In this document: positions 12,300 through 24,179 of the stretch, one piece after another
How the letters are laid out: each line of letters opens with the position of its first letter
Position numbering within the stretch: position 1 is the first letter of the stretch
NCBI RefSeq assembly: GCF_005239225.2
Contig: NC_133295.1
Span: 10,912,001 to 10,976,000 of the forward strand
DNA: 64,000 nucleotides
From: Populus alba
Taxonomy: Eukaryota > Streptophyta > Magnoliopsida > Malpighiales > Salicaceae
Direction: 5' to 3'
The notes under the pieces: model-generated
Database searches by the model: none
What the model was told of the DNA's origin: nothing
Seen by the model: only the letters and a program-made list of their open reading frames with translations
Made by a program: the position numbers and the translations under genes

Positions 12300-13500
12300 T
12301 GTTAAATCTTTTTATAATATAAAAAAAAATATTCAAGAGATGACCTTTATTCAAGTATTCCGTGACGCAGAATAATGTTAGAGAAAGAAAAGTTCAATAC
12401 CTGATAATTTAATATTAAGAATTTAAAAAAATTTGAAGCTAAATAAGACTACTATTTAAAATTAGTAACTCTGAGATCATCATAAAAATTATTAATCATC
12501 AAATTTTTTTTAAAAAAATAGTAATTAAAATAATAAAAAACTTAATCAAAAGATAAAATAAAAAAGTAAATAAAAAAACGAAAACCAAAATTTGATAAAA
12601 AATAAAATTAAATATTAAGTGATAAAATTAAAAAAAAACAAATTAAGAAGATAATTTAAAAAATAAGAAATTAAAAAAATACGAACTAAATCTAGAAAAA
12701 AAAGAAAAAAAATAAAATATTAAGATAAAAAATTTAAAAAAAATCAAGAAAATAATACAAAAAAAAAATCAAGAAAACAATATCATACCTAATATAAAAA
12801 ATCAAAAGAAAATGAATGAGATAAAAAAAAATCTAAAAAAAAATTAAAAGAAAGAAAAACAATCAAAAGAAATATTATCATAGTTGAATTTTTGCTCCAT
12901 TATTTTTTTATCAAAACAATATTATTTTTACTTTTAGCCAAATAAAAAGTCAAACAATTAGTTAGGAGAAAATCATTTTGAAATCTATTAATTTTTATAC
13001 CATTATTTTTTTATCAAAATAATGTTATTTTTTACTTCTTGGACAATACAAAATTTGATCTACCCTGGTAACCCTATTCATTCGACCCAACCAGTTGCCT
13101 GGGACATGACAGGGGTCAACTCCTAGGTTAGGTTTTAAAAGCATAATTAAAAAAATAAGCACTAAATATAATATGAAAGTTCAATAAAGTTTAACAATGA
13201 GAGATGAAATTGCCGAAAAATAATTAATCAAGAAGAGAAAACAAAATAAAAGGAATTGCAATAATAAAAATGATAATTATATTAAAAAAAAGAGAATTAA
13301 ATCAAATGATTAGTGATTAAATCAAAAATTAAAATTCAATTAGGAAAAAAATTAAAAGCAAAATAAATAGGGATCAAAAGAATAGGGATTAAATTTAATA
13401 AAAAAACATAAAAATCAAATGACAATGGATAAAATTGAAAAATAAATAAATCAAATTCAATTTAATTCAAAGATTGATAATCAATTTACAATTTTGCAAG
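12300..13500. repeat. A-rich degenerate repeat region
   Basis: Long runs of short phrases such as AAATTAAAAAAA, AATCAAGAAAA and GATAAAATTGAAAA recur with irregular spacing. It looks like a diverged low-complexity repeat, complementary in style to the T-rich block at 22560-23100. No gene was seen. Confidence 0.5.
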
Positions 13501-16080
13501 GTCAACATGTCTTCCGAGGTGGAGGAGAAAGAAAAAAAAATTGGCTCCAAAGCTCTATCGTGTCGTGCCATGAAGGCTGACACGCATTAGCTCACCATGT
13601 AAAGTGTAGCGTTATGCTTCAAAGACTACTCCAGAAGATGATCAATGACCACCATAAGGTGTTGCACACACTGCTTAAAGGATGCGGGCACCTCTCATTT
13701 AGCATGCACCGACCATTTTTATTATTATTTTTACAAGGACTATAACACCCTTACTCCACATGATAATTGAAAAAAAAAAAAAAAAACTCATTAACCTTAG
13801 GCAAAAGAAAGTTCACTCCAAGGACTATTCAATAATTGCACTACATAAAAATATTACAAAGATCATAATACTTTTGACAACACAAGATAATTGTAAAAAA
13901 ACAAAAGTTAAAAAACCCAGAACACCCCTGATTTTAAGGGGAAAAGTTGATCATAAGAGCTATGCAACAATTATACTATAAAAAAAATATAAAAATTCAA
14001 AAATATTTTTTTATTATTAACATGAGTGTCTAGGCCAGTATGCATGTATCTCGACTAATTATACGAGCTCTAAAGTTAACGACCATATAAGTTTTTAGTG
14101 GCCTTGAGATTTATAAGACTCGAACTAGTAATTTCTAGAAAAGAAATTAAAATATGACAAATTAAATTACATTCAAAATATTCCATAGACATAAATTGTC
14201 TTTTTTAAAAGCTCACAGATTAATTATATCATGCAATAAAATGTGAAAAACAATATTTTCCCCTCAATGTGTTATATTCTTTACTTTTTAAAAGATAAAA
14301 TGGTAGTTTTTATAGTGGATTACACTATTTATAATCCGCAGTAAATCACCATTGTCTTTTAGCCTCATGTATGTATATATATAGTATATAATAATCTTTC
14401 ACTTTCAGGTGTTTGAAAGTAATTAATGGAGAAGAACATAACTCAGCTGATGATGATTGGTCAGAATTAGACAAGGAAAGAGAGAAGTGTTCAAAAAAGT
14501 GGGTAAAGTGGTCTTTGTGATTTTAGCGTCCAAATAAGCTGAAGTACTTCTGAGGCATGGACCTTTGAGCCTCAGTTGCATCTTTTCACACCCTCCTGCG
14601 CAACTAATACTCCTCCACGCTATTATGGGGCGCGTTGCCCTAACTCGCCTTAAAAGAATCTTTTAAACTGTGAATTCCTGTTGCAGCAAAACTTTTACCA
14701 ACCATGCCATATAATTCATCAATAAATCTTACTTCTTAAAACTACATAGGAAACTCTATCATAATCAAACAATAATCATGACTCATCAATAAAAAACTTT
14801 CAGTGTTATCAATTAAAGTAAACTGTTGACATATATGTCACTCTTTTTATTGTTAATATCAAACTTAGAGAGAGTAATAAAACTCGTTGTCCATCATTTG
14901 TCTCTTGATACTTATTTATCTCGAATTTCAATTCAAAAGAAAGATTAAGGTTCTCTACCAATCATTAGTTTCATCATTTTCTTATTTCTATTTCATTACC
15001 TTTATAAAAAAAATGGTTTATAACCATGCCATACATTCTATATTTATCTAAAAGATCTATATTTATCTAAAAGATCAATATTCTCTTAACAAAAACCATA
15101 AAACAAATATAATTTTTCTTTTGAAGGATAAACAATCTAATTATTTGAAGACATCAAAAGCTTTATTATAGATATCAAAAGACCTGTATATAGCTCAATA
15201 TCTTCTTTTCTCTCTCTTTTTTGTTTATATTTGCTCTCGTCATCGATTTTTAGCATTTGTTGTATCTTTCCTCAATTAAAACCTAATTTTCCCCTCTTAT
15301 ACTTGATAAGACATTAACTTGCCTTTTAAGTGAAAGCAATTTCTATTTTTTGGCTTTCACACCATCTTTATTAGGGAAAGGTTTCCCTAAATGCCTTTCA
15401 ATTTAGAGTATTTTTTACTTTTAAATACCATTTAATATGTTATTATTTTAATATTTTAAAAATATTTTATCCATCAAGTTTTTAACTTTCTAATGTCTAT
15501 ATATTGTTTTTCTAAAATTAGAAAAAAAAAATTGATCCCATTTGCGACTAGTAGCTTTTAAAATTGTGAAGAATAATTAATTTGTCTTGCTAAAATAAAA
15601 GGACTGATTGCTGTTGTTAACTAAAGGAAAAACACAAAGCGTGCAAGCCAGAAAAACTGGCGCGTGAAAGAAGGAGAGTTGTGGTTGATGTTGAACATTT
15701 CGCCCAGTGCAGACGCTTACACAAAGCCTGCTTTATGTTTGAGTTTGACAGATGAATGCAAAGAGCAAACAATAAGGATCTTTTCCTTGTTGATGACGAA
15801 AAAAACAGCTGCATCATTGCATTATTTGCCGGAACTCTCAACTTTTTCTGTTTTTATTAAGCCAACATCATCATCACATCTCTATAACTATAACTATATA
15901 TATAATCACCATTGAATGCCCAAGATAAGCTTTTCCTCTACAATTTGCCTCTATTTTTCTGCAACGCATTATGCATCATCTTCAACATAATATGTTCACA
16001 AAAAAAAACCCTCTTATAAATCTAAAAAATAATAAGTAATAACCTTTCAGTGACTCCAACCCCTCCGCTTTTTGCTAAGT
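13501..16080. other. Intergenic DNA, no gene recognised
   Basis: No frame resembles a known protein. A 19-21-base phrase is repeated in tandem near 15040-15085 (TATTTATCTAAAAGATC twice). Otherwise it is AT-rich unique sequence. Confidence 0.5.
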
Positions 16081-16084
16081 GATT

Positions 16085-16310
16085 TGGGCTGTTTATAATT
16101 GTGTTTTAAAAATATTTTTTTAAAAAATTTAAAAATTTATTATTATTATTATTTTATTTTAAATTAATATATTTTTAATATTTTCATGTTATTTCGATGC
16201 GTTGATGTCAAAAATAATTTTTTTAAAATATTATTTTATTATGTTTTAAAATAAAAATCATTTTAAAAAACAACTTTATCTATACTTTCAAACACACTTG
16301 CATGCTATTC
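16085..16310 (+). repeat. Short AT-rich dispersed repeat, copy 4
   Basis: The most complete copy of the family. It shows TTAAATTAATATATTTTTAA, then TTATTTCGATGCGTTGATG, then a TCAAAAATAATTTTTTTAAA block, and ends near CTTTCAAACACAC. It aligns with the copy at 2575-2790. Confidence 0.6.
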
Positions 16311-16319
16311 AACTCAAAT

Positions 16320-17025
16320 AAATTTTAATTTTAATATAGATTTTACATTGCAAAATTATGTTGATATGTTGTTAAACTTAGTCAAAACTCATTTATTAAA
16401 ATTAATTGGTAATAATGAAATATGTTATCAAACTTTTTATTAGAAAATAGTTTACAACTATTATTATAATATTATTTTTTTTTATTGGTAATGTAAATTG
16501 TTTCACTTTCATAGAAAAGGGTAGCCTCTCTCCCACCTTTTTCTCAACGCAAAGTCAATAACGAAGCATGTCTAAATCTCAATTAATTTGACATATCTAT
16601 GAAAAATATAAAATGTTAGAAAAATGGAGGTTCCAGAAGTAGCCTTCCCGAATGTTGGATGCCACCTACGATCTATGTATGACTATTTACATTATAAAAA
16701 CAAATACTCCTATATAGATTATTTTGTATAAAAAAAAAATCCTAACTCATTATTTAGAGAGAATAAATAACATAAACTAAGCTTAATATTGGCCACAATA
16801 ATTTTCATATCATCAACACTTTCATAGATAATTGTTGCTGCTTTTCAAGCCTCTTATACCAAGTAATTAATCTATACATGTACATTAAAAACTAAATAAT
16901 AGTCATCATTCATAATAAAATTAATTTGATATATAATAAATGTTGTATGTAAAACAATATTACATACTAATCAATCTTGTATTAGATATTAAGGCGTATA
17001 ATGCATCGAATTGCATGAATATTTC
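16320..17025. other. AT-rich intergenic DNA
   Basis: No coding similarity was recognised. It precedes a PMD pseudogene remnant and may hold decayed parts of the same element. Confidence 0.45.
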
Positions 17026-17029
17026 AAGA

Positions 17030-17350
17030 AACGTGACCATGTAAGTGTAACAAAACAACGCGTAATGGACAGATATTATCTCATGTAGGTATCTACATTA
17101 ATCGTTGGATGTAATGCCTCAAAAACATTATCTCTCCTAGCATCCTAGAGATTTAGGTATGATATATGAGTCACCAACAAATTCCCCTCATACTTCTCAC
17201 GACTACTAATACCGTGCAGTTCGTCATTGGTATGTACATAATCCAATATATGTTAAGATAGTCCAAATTGTCACATTACACAATCTGGATAGTGCATTTC
17301 AACAATGTCAAAATAGTGCAACGAGACCTATGTTAATCGAAGGTCGGATG
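17030..17350 (-). pseudogene. Plant mobile domain (PMD/MAIN-like) gene remnant
   Basis: Translated on the minus strand, one frame gives recognisable pieces of the C-terminal half of the PMD family: VEMHYPDCVM, QFGLS, HTNDELHGISSREKYEGN, THISYLNL and ARRDNVFEALHP, interrupted by several stops (after CVM, after QFGLS, after YLNL, and in the final MR-YLSITR part). PMD is found in transposable elements and in the host MAIN/MAIL1 silencing-related proteins. The scattered stops and the missing N-terminal part show that this copy is dead. A longer relative lies at 24180-26060 on the same strand. Confidence 0.65.
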
Positions 17351-17399
17351 AAACTAAAAGTATCAAGTCCAATGTATATAACATATAAATAACCTATCA

Positions 17400-17930
17400 A
17401 AACATATGACAGAATTATATTAGATAACAAATCAAAACAAAATAATTATCAACTTAAATTATATCTATTTAACCTAATCATTAATTCAAAACCCTAACAT
17501 TCAATAAAATTAAATTAACACATTAATATAAATTACATTAAATTGATAGAGGAAAAATGTTTAATCTACATCTAAATGTAGAATATAGGTGATGATGGTA
17601 ATCAATAGTGGCTATTTTGACTGAAAAAAGAACGGGTCGCCATGGTGGAGAGAGAGAGATGTGATTTAGTGCTACTATGAGTGTTTCTGGCAATGGAGAG
17701 AGAGGGAGGTAGGGAGAAAGAGGTTCGTGACACTTGTGAGAGTGAAGAAGGCTAGTGGTTAGAGGAGGAGAAGAAAGGAAAGAGAAAAATAGGAAGAAAT
17801 GGGTTTCTAAATATAAATTTTGAATAAAATTATAAATGTTATCTACGACTCGTATGTCGAAGATGAAAACTATGAAATATAAGTTATAGATGGTATTTAC
17901 GACTTTTAAAAGTATACTAGATTCTTAATT
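17400..17930. other. GA-rich block upstream of the PMD remnant
   Basis: Between 17620 and 17800 the plus strand is purine-rich (repeats of GAGAGAGA, GAAGAAGG and the like). On the PMD strand this is a CT-rich stretch in the position of a 5' leader or promoter. The PMD unit at 23.8-27.1 kb has a similar purine-rich block in the same relative place. Confidence 0.3.
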
Positions 17931-17949
17931 ATTTTTTCCATCATATTAC

Positions 17950-19560
17950 TTTTTTTTTTTTTTTTTTTAACTGTGATACCAAAAAAAAACTCATTATTCT
18001 TTACCCTTGAATTGTACGTACACATGAATCGCGATTCTAAAGCATGTGTTAACATGAGACCTATGGATGCCACGGACCATGGATTATATAATTCACATAA
18101 ATAAATCCCCCAAGAGGGTTGAAAGCGGACTCATTACTTTAAACATAGCAATCAACATCCTAAAGCTTTTTTTATTCACCAATAAATCTTAAAATATACG
18201 GATCCTGAACAAAATATTAATTATGTATATCTTGACGGCTCTCGTCATGAAAGCAACATGCATCACTGGGCTTTATTTTATAGTAAAGTGGCGGTGGAAG
18301 TTTTAAGCTTTTTTTAACAAGTAGATGGCCGAATTTGGGGTCCAAAAACGTAATTAAAATTATAAATTTTGTAAGGAATAGAACCGATTCCCCATAAACT
18401 ATAGAATATTTGCGCAAACTCGCATGTTTCCTTTCTCCAATGATAGCTAGTTGCCCACTAGAGCAGGAAAGGAAAAACAAAACATGAAAAGAAAGGAAAA
18501 TGTATCTTCTCTTTCGATATTTACCATCTTTTATATATTCTCGACGCCAACATCTCAGTGAGAGGAGAAGACAGAATTTGAAGTTTTGAGCTATGCCTAG
18601 AGCACAAGTCTGCCCCACCATTACCGTATCGCCATTCTCCTGTGAAAAAAAATTTGATAAAAACAAGGACTTGTAGAAAGCTCCATGCCACAATCGATTA
18701 CATATATATAATTTGTAGCTGCATTTGGACAGACATCATGCACTCCATTTAATAAGGTTTTTCTTTTTCTTTTTACCAAATCAGTGACAGCACCACTGCA
18801 TGTTTACCTTCCAACGGCCACTAGTGGCATCTCAGCTTTGCACTATATCCATGTCCATGCTAGTCGGTCATGTGTGTGTGTGTATGTATTGTGTTTTATT
18901 AGAAGTATACATAGATTAATTTGATTGGACCTCTCAACTTGATAGATTAAAAAACAATCCAAATTATTGACTTGATTCAACTAATTAAATCTATAATATA
19001 AATCATGACATCAAGATAATCTCATGGAATGCAAATTGAAATAAATTATGTAATCAATCTATTATTGAAAGATAAATTGAAAAAAGATCAACTAAAAAAA
19101 AGATAAAAAACTCGAGTCAACCAGCCTAACTCGCGACTCAGGTCATAAAATTTTGATAATTTCATAAAAAACAAATAAAAAATAAAGTTTGATTCCCAAA
19201 TCAATCCAATGTTAAAGGATTAAATTGAAAATAAAAATAAAAATAAAATAAAAAATAACATTAAATCAACTCGAGTTAACCTATTAAACCTAGATCAGAA
19301 AATCAGGATAACATCATAAAAAATAAATCAAGATAAATTATAAATTTTAATTTTCAAATAAATTCATTTGGCATTGCCTCAAAAGACCTGGGATAGGGCT
19401 TTTTTCGTACCTGTGATGGGAGGGATTCAGAAAGGGAAAGGGTTAACATTGATGTGCAACCTAACAATCAGACAAAGTAGGAAAACGATAGTTAATATGA
19501 ACTGGAACTGCAAATTTAACGACTGACTACGAAATCCATATTCTTGTTATACTATTTGTT
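17950..19560. other. Intergenic DNA, no gene recognised
   Basis: It includes a T run at 17949-17969 and a short (GT)n at 18872-18884. The longest frame (18217-18693, minus) has no family resemblance and mixed composition, so it is not called. Confidence 0.5.
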
Positions 19561-19573
19561 TGGTTATTAAAAG

Positions 19574-20302
19574 TTGTTAATTCTTGATGGAGGGGACTCT
19601 CTATCTCTAAGAGGGATAGATGGTGAAAAAATAAGCTCCTCTATGTGTCCTTGTTTGGACAGGAACCCATCAGCCACATCTATGTCAGCGGGGCTTTCTG
19701 ATAGTTCTGTATCTATAATCTCCTTTTCGGAGTCCCAGGAAGCACATGAATTTGAGCTATGGGCTGCTTCATTTGACATTCACCAACCTCAGTTGGTATA
19801 CACTGGTTCGGATGATTGCAAATTCAGTTGTTGGGATTTAAGGGACGATCCTTCCAATTTGGTATTTCAGAATTATAAAATCCATAAGATGGATATCTGT
19901 TGCATTGCAAAGAATCCCAGTGACCCTAATTTCTTACTCACTCGTAGTTATGACGAGTATCTAAGGCTATGGGATGTAAGATCAATTTCAAAACCAGTTA
20001 ATGAGACATTAGTTTGTTTAGGGAGAGGAGTTTGGAGAGTCAAGCACCACCCATATGTACCAGGCGTGGTCTTAGCAGCTTGCATGCACAATGGCCTTGC
20101 AATTGTGAAGATTGATGAGGAGAAAGGTGAACTGATGGAAATCTATGCCTAGCATGGCTCACTTGCTTACGGTGCAGATTGGCAAAAGAGGGAATTATCT
20201 CAGAAGGTCGAACAAAACAGCTCTGTAGTGGCTACTTGTTCCTTTTATGATCTGCTTCTTCAGATATGGATACCAGAAAGCTGTATTTTTAAGCGACTTT
20301 GA
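19574..20302 (+). pseudogene. DPH7: DPH7-like (WD40 diphthamide methylesterase) gene fragment
   Basis: The frame encodes the middle and C-terminal WD40 repeats of a DPH7/RRT2/WDR85-type protein. Diagnostic pieces are SSSMCPCLD, AHEFELWAASFDIHQP, VYTGSDDCKFSCWDLRD, SYDEYLRLWDVRS, GVWRVKHHPYVPGVVLAACM and GSLAYGADWQ. In the family the enzyme demethylates a diphthamide intermediate on elongation factor 2. The N-terminal third is absent; there is no ATG at the start and a TAA lies just upstream. A TAG at 20150-20152 interrupts the frame where the family has a polar residue, after which the same frame continues 49 codons (ATCSFYDLLLQIWIPES) to TGA at 20300-20302. A short deletion also seems present before AHEFELW. 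No introns are visible in the 0.73 kb, which fits a retrocopy if the parent has introns here. An AATAAA lies at 20336-20341. Confidence 0.8.
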
Positions 20303-22500
20303 TGCAGTTTAAGTACTTGTCCTTGTTAAATTCTGAATAAATTCATTGCTGCTACTTCTGGGGATGCTTTATCATATTTTGTTACGCATGTATATATCAT
20401 TTATGCCATCAAACTGTTACTCCTTTGTATTCTTAATAGCTTCCAATAAAAACTCATAGGTCCAGTATTTTTTCTTGTTTATTCAAAGGAGAGCTCAGCA
20501 GGCCATCCCTGAAACAAGGGTTCTGGAATGCGTCAATGTCTATTGTTGTGAGCTACCAAGAGCTTTCATTAGGATGCTTACACATAAGAGAACAGCGACA
20601 TGTCTTTTCGTCTGCTCTTGTTCAACCACTGAAACAGTTTTTAATTCCTAGGAGCCTATGATCTTGTTATGATTGTTGGTGATTCCCCGCCTGTTCTTGC
20701 TCTGTGTTATAGTAGCACTAGCATTATTTGTGGTGTCCACAAACTCTTATGATTAAGTCACTTCTATCATCATCTAATAATAGAAGTGGAGAGCAAGGCA
20801 TGGACCTATCATTGGTGTTGAGGTGATCGAAATTCTCAGTGGTAAAATGTTTTGACTTCATTTTGCAGTGTCGGATACTGCTTTCCTTGATTTGAAAAGA
20901 GAGAGAATCTTTACGACATCACCCGACACTATCGATGGCCATCTAGATTTGTTCACTTTGGTCCGAGTTCTGACCTTGTTTAGAGAAGAGCAACTGCTCT
21001 TTTAACGCTTGGAAGTTGCAATAAGAGCTTCTTGGCTGGGCTGGGTTCCACCATTGCAGACAGCTCAGCTCTACTTGTTGCCATTACCTATACATTATTC
21101 GGGCTTATGGAAATCTGTTTGTGATCAAGGCCTGGTTTATCGTAGTCTCCTGCCAACCAAAACTTATGGGCTGTTCTATTTATGCTCTGTCGTTATCTGG
21201 GGGCGACGATGGCATCTCAAGAATCCTTTGTTTTTTGAATGGTCATGTGACCCTGTCTCTTATTTTTGTCCCAAGGAATTTCGTTTTACTGCAGACAAAT
21301 AAAGTAAACTAACAATAAAGGTAGGACATGGGTTTGCTGCTCGTGTTGAAGACAGCTCAATCTATCCTTAGTTGCAACTACTACACTGCTCAAGAATCCT
21401 TCTATGTCGTCCTTTCTTTTATTGCTCTACCTTTTTTGCGAGTGTTGTTTTTAAATCTGTAATGTCTATCTATATTCAATGTTCATAGTAAATGCTTCCA
21501 ACTGTTTATCATACGAAGTTCACTATTTAATACATGAAAAGTAAGAAAGTGGTTGAGAAATTGATTCTTGAATCCATCCTCTTGGAGGAATTACAGTCAA
21601 AACAACAGTAAATAAACCCATAAGAGCACATAATTTACTTTATTTTTGCTTCCCGTTGTGTTTTGACAGGACATGGTGATTTGCTGTGTTGTTGGCGGCA
21701 TTTTTTTTCTTTTTGTCTTTTTGAAAAAAACATCTTAGTAAAGGTTAATGTACAAATAAATCCCACTTATTAGATTTCTTTGTCACCGTTCCATCTCCTT
21801 TATGACAAAAGGTTGGTGTAATGATTCACAAAGATGATACTAGTTCCTCGTGTTTGGCTTATAACCGCAGATAATTTGATTTAAAAATTAATTAATGTAT
21901 GAAATTCAATATTAACAAAAGCTAATTTGATCAGTCATTTTCACTTTAGCTTATGAGTGAAATCGCTGTTCACAGTTTTTCTTCACCGTGAAAGAACTCT
22001 AACAGTAATAATTTGGGGTATTTTAGTTTTTTTACAAGGTTATCGATCATTACCAAATTAATTATAAACAAATAAGTATTTTTTCATTTCAATCGCTCAA
22101 TAAAATAAAAATAAATTAAAACTAAAGTTAAGAGGCACTTTGCATTTTTACGATGGTTTTTACATCGTTATCATGTCAGATGAGGGCATTTTGATATTTC
22201 ACTGGACATACAAAATAATAAAAGAAAAAAAATATAGTGAAATGAACAAAATGTTATTGAAAACTAACAAATTTAAATTAGTTTAGAGGGTCTTTTCCTT
22301 CTTTTTGTCGAGGTTTTATTTTATTATTATGCCATAGATTAAAGGAAAATTGAGTCTTTTAACATCAGAAAAAAATAATAATAAAAAAAAATTACTGGTG
22401 CATGAGCTGTTGTAAGTGCTCGCACACTTCGTGCTGCACATGTAACGCCTCCTAGAATTCAAAAATATCCTTTCACAAGCACCACGATATAATCTTCCTG
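20303..22500. other. Sequence 3' of the DPH7 fragment, no gene recognised
   Basis: It begins like a 3' UTR. From 20460 to 21310 base composition is more balanced than in the surroundings and short open frames occur, but none matches a family I know. It could be decayed coding or UTR DNA. Confidence 0.45.
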
Positions 22501-22559
22501 TTGGTGTGGTATGTATCACCAATGAGCCTTTTTTTTTTCTTTTCTTTTCTCTCTCCTTC

Positions 22560-23110
22560 CTTGAAAATTATAGCTTAACCTATTTGTTGTTTGTTTTTCA
22601 ATTTCAATTTTTATTTTTTTGATTTTAATTTGTGGTATTGGCCTCTTTGTAAAGTTTTTATTTATTTTTAATTTTATCATTCAATCTCAATTTACCAAAT
22701 ATTATATTCTCAAATTTGATTTTTATTCTTTTGATTTTTAATTTTTTTTCCTAATCCTTTTGTAAAAGTTTTATTGGTTTTCAATTTCATCATTCAATTC
22801 AAAGTAATGGTATCATGTTTTCAATTTGGTCCTCATTGTTTTAATTTCTAATTTTTTTTGGTCTTTTTGTAAAGGTTATTGTTCTTTTTAATTTCACACT
22901 TCAATCAAAACGTTGTTTTTAGTTTCTTACGCCAATTTTGAACCTCATTCATTTGAATTTTGTTTATCCTTTTATTAGATTAATTTTCCTTTTAATTTTA
23001 CCATTCAATCAAATATAAAATTTATTTTGTCATTCAATTTTGATTCTCAATCTTTTAATTGCTATTTTTTGAATCCTCTTGTATAATTTAAAATTATTTT
23101 TTCAACTTTA
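22560..23110. repeat. T-rich degenerate tandem repeat
   Basis: A phrase of about 100-110 bases recurs four to five times with drift: a TTTCAATTT... start, a TGATTTTTA/TTGTTTTAATTT middle, then CTTTTTGTAAA(G/A)G, then a TTCAATTTCATCATTCAATC-like end. Irregular copies continue to about 23110. It is non-coding. Confidence 0.5.
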
Positions 23111-23801
23111 TTCTTTAATATTTAATTGATTGAGAATTAGACTTGGTTTTTTTAGATTGGGTGATTTGGGTTTAATGACTCGGGTTACGAGTTTGAAAAG
23201 TTAACATGTTGTTTTTGTTTTAAAGGGTTTTATAATTCTTTTTATTTTTTTATCAAGTTGTTTCAATAGCATTATCTGGGTTGTAGGTTTGACAGGATAT
23301 CCCGAGTTGGCTTGATCTTGATTATCAGGGTTACAAGTTTATCATGTTAACTTGGGTTGATTAGGACCAAATTTTTATATCTTTTTTACCCCATTTTGTT
23401 CTTCCGTGTTTGATAGGCTATTGATTGCGATACATTGTTTGTTCCGTTTTGAAAGTTTTTTCCCCAGCTTATCCTAATTACTTTTATTTTTAAATCTGAT
23501 TCATCTATTATCATTTCCTTTTTTTTTCATCTAATTGAAATAAAACCATCTTATTTAACCTAATCGGATATATGACTCAAGTCACATTTTTCTCTCTCTT
23601 TGTTTTTTTATAAAGAAATGTTTGTGGCAACTTAACATCATTTTTATGCAAAAAAAATAGTTTAACACGTATTTATAGACAAATAAGTTTTTTTTCCACG
23701 TTAACATAATAGCCACAAGTATTTTCCAAACTAGCACAAATGAAAGAATATTTTCCAATCTAGCATAGTCAAGGAAGTCACACATATAAAACATGTGCAA
23801 C

Positions 23802-23833
23802 CTATTAAGACATGCATGTAATACATGCGTGAT
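23802..23833 (+). repeat. Left inverted end of the PMD-carrying element
   Basis: Reads CTATTAAGACATGCATGTA then ATACATGCG. The reverse complement of 27094-27123 gives CTATTAAGACACACATGTA then TTGCATGC. This inverted match brackets the PMD pseudogene and suggests the termini of a DNA-transposon-like unit. Confidence 0.45.
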
Positions 23834-24179
23834 CAAATGGTTGCGTATATGGTATATATGCGACCTATGCATTAAGCAGTCACACATGCACTACATGCAT
23901 GACCAATGAAAATACAGTGCATTGACACTTGTCAACCCTTTTAGCTCATATCAACCAAAACACAATTAAAAAAAAAAAAGTAGCTCAAGCCAACAAGTTG
24001 TTGTTCAACACAACAAACTCAATGTAACTAATTCAACAAAAATAACAATTTCATAGCAAGTAATTTTATAATTAAAGAAACGAAATCACCACACCAAAAT
24101 AATCCATTACAATAAACAATCTCAGTTCAATTACATCATGAAACTACATAAAAACAAATTAACTCGTCGATGGCCTTGT

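Noticed and set aside
18217..18693. 158-codon open frame on the minus strand
   Set aside because: No family resemblance, cysteine- and leucine-rich by composition, and no supporting splice or promoter context. Likely chance.
21009..21312. Candidate membrane-protein exon near 21.0-21.3 kb
   Set aside because: Two overlapping frames with no known motif, no clear splice sites or partner exons. Left unassigned.
23582..23887. 101-codon minus-strand frame rich in His, Leu and Cys
   Set aside because: It overlaps the inverted end and tandem-like GCATGTA motifs of the PMD element, so it is a product of repeat composition.
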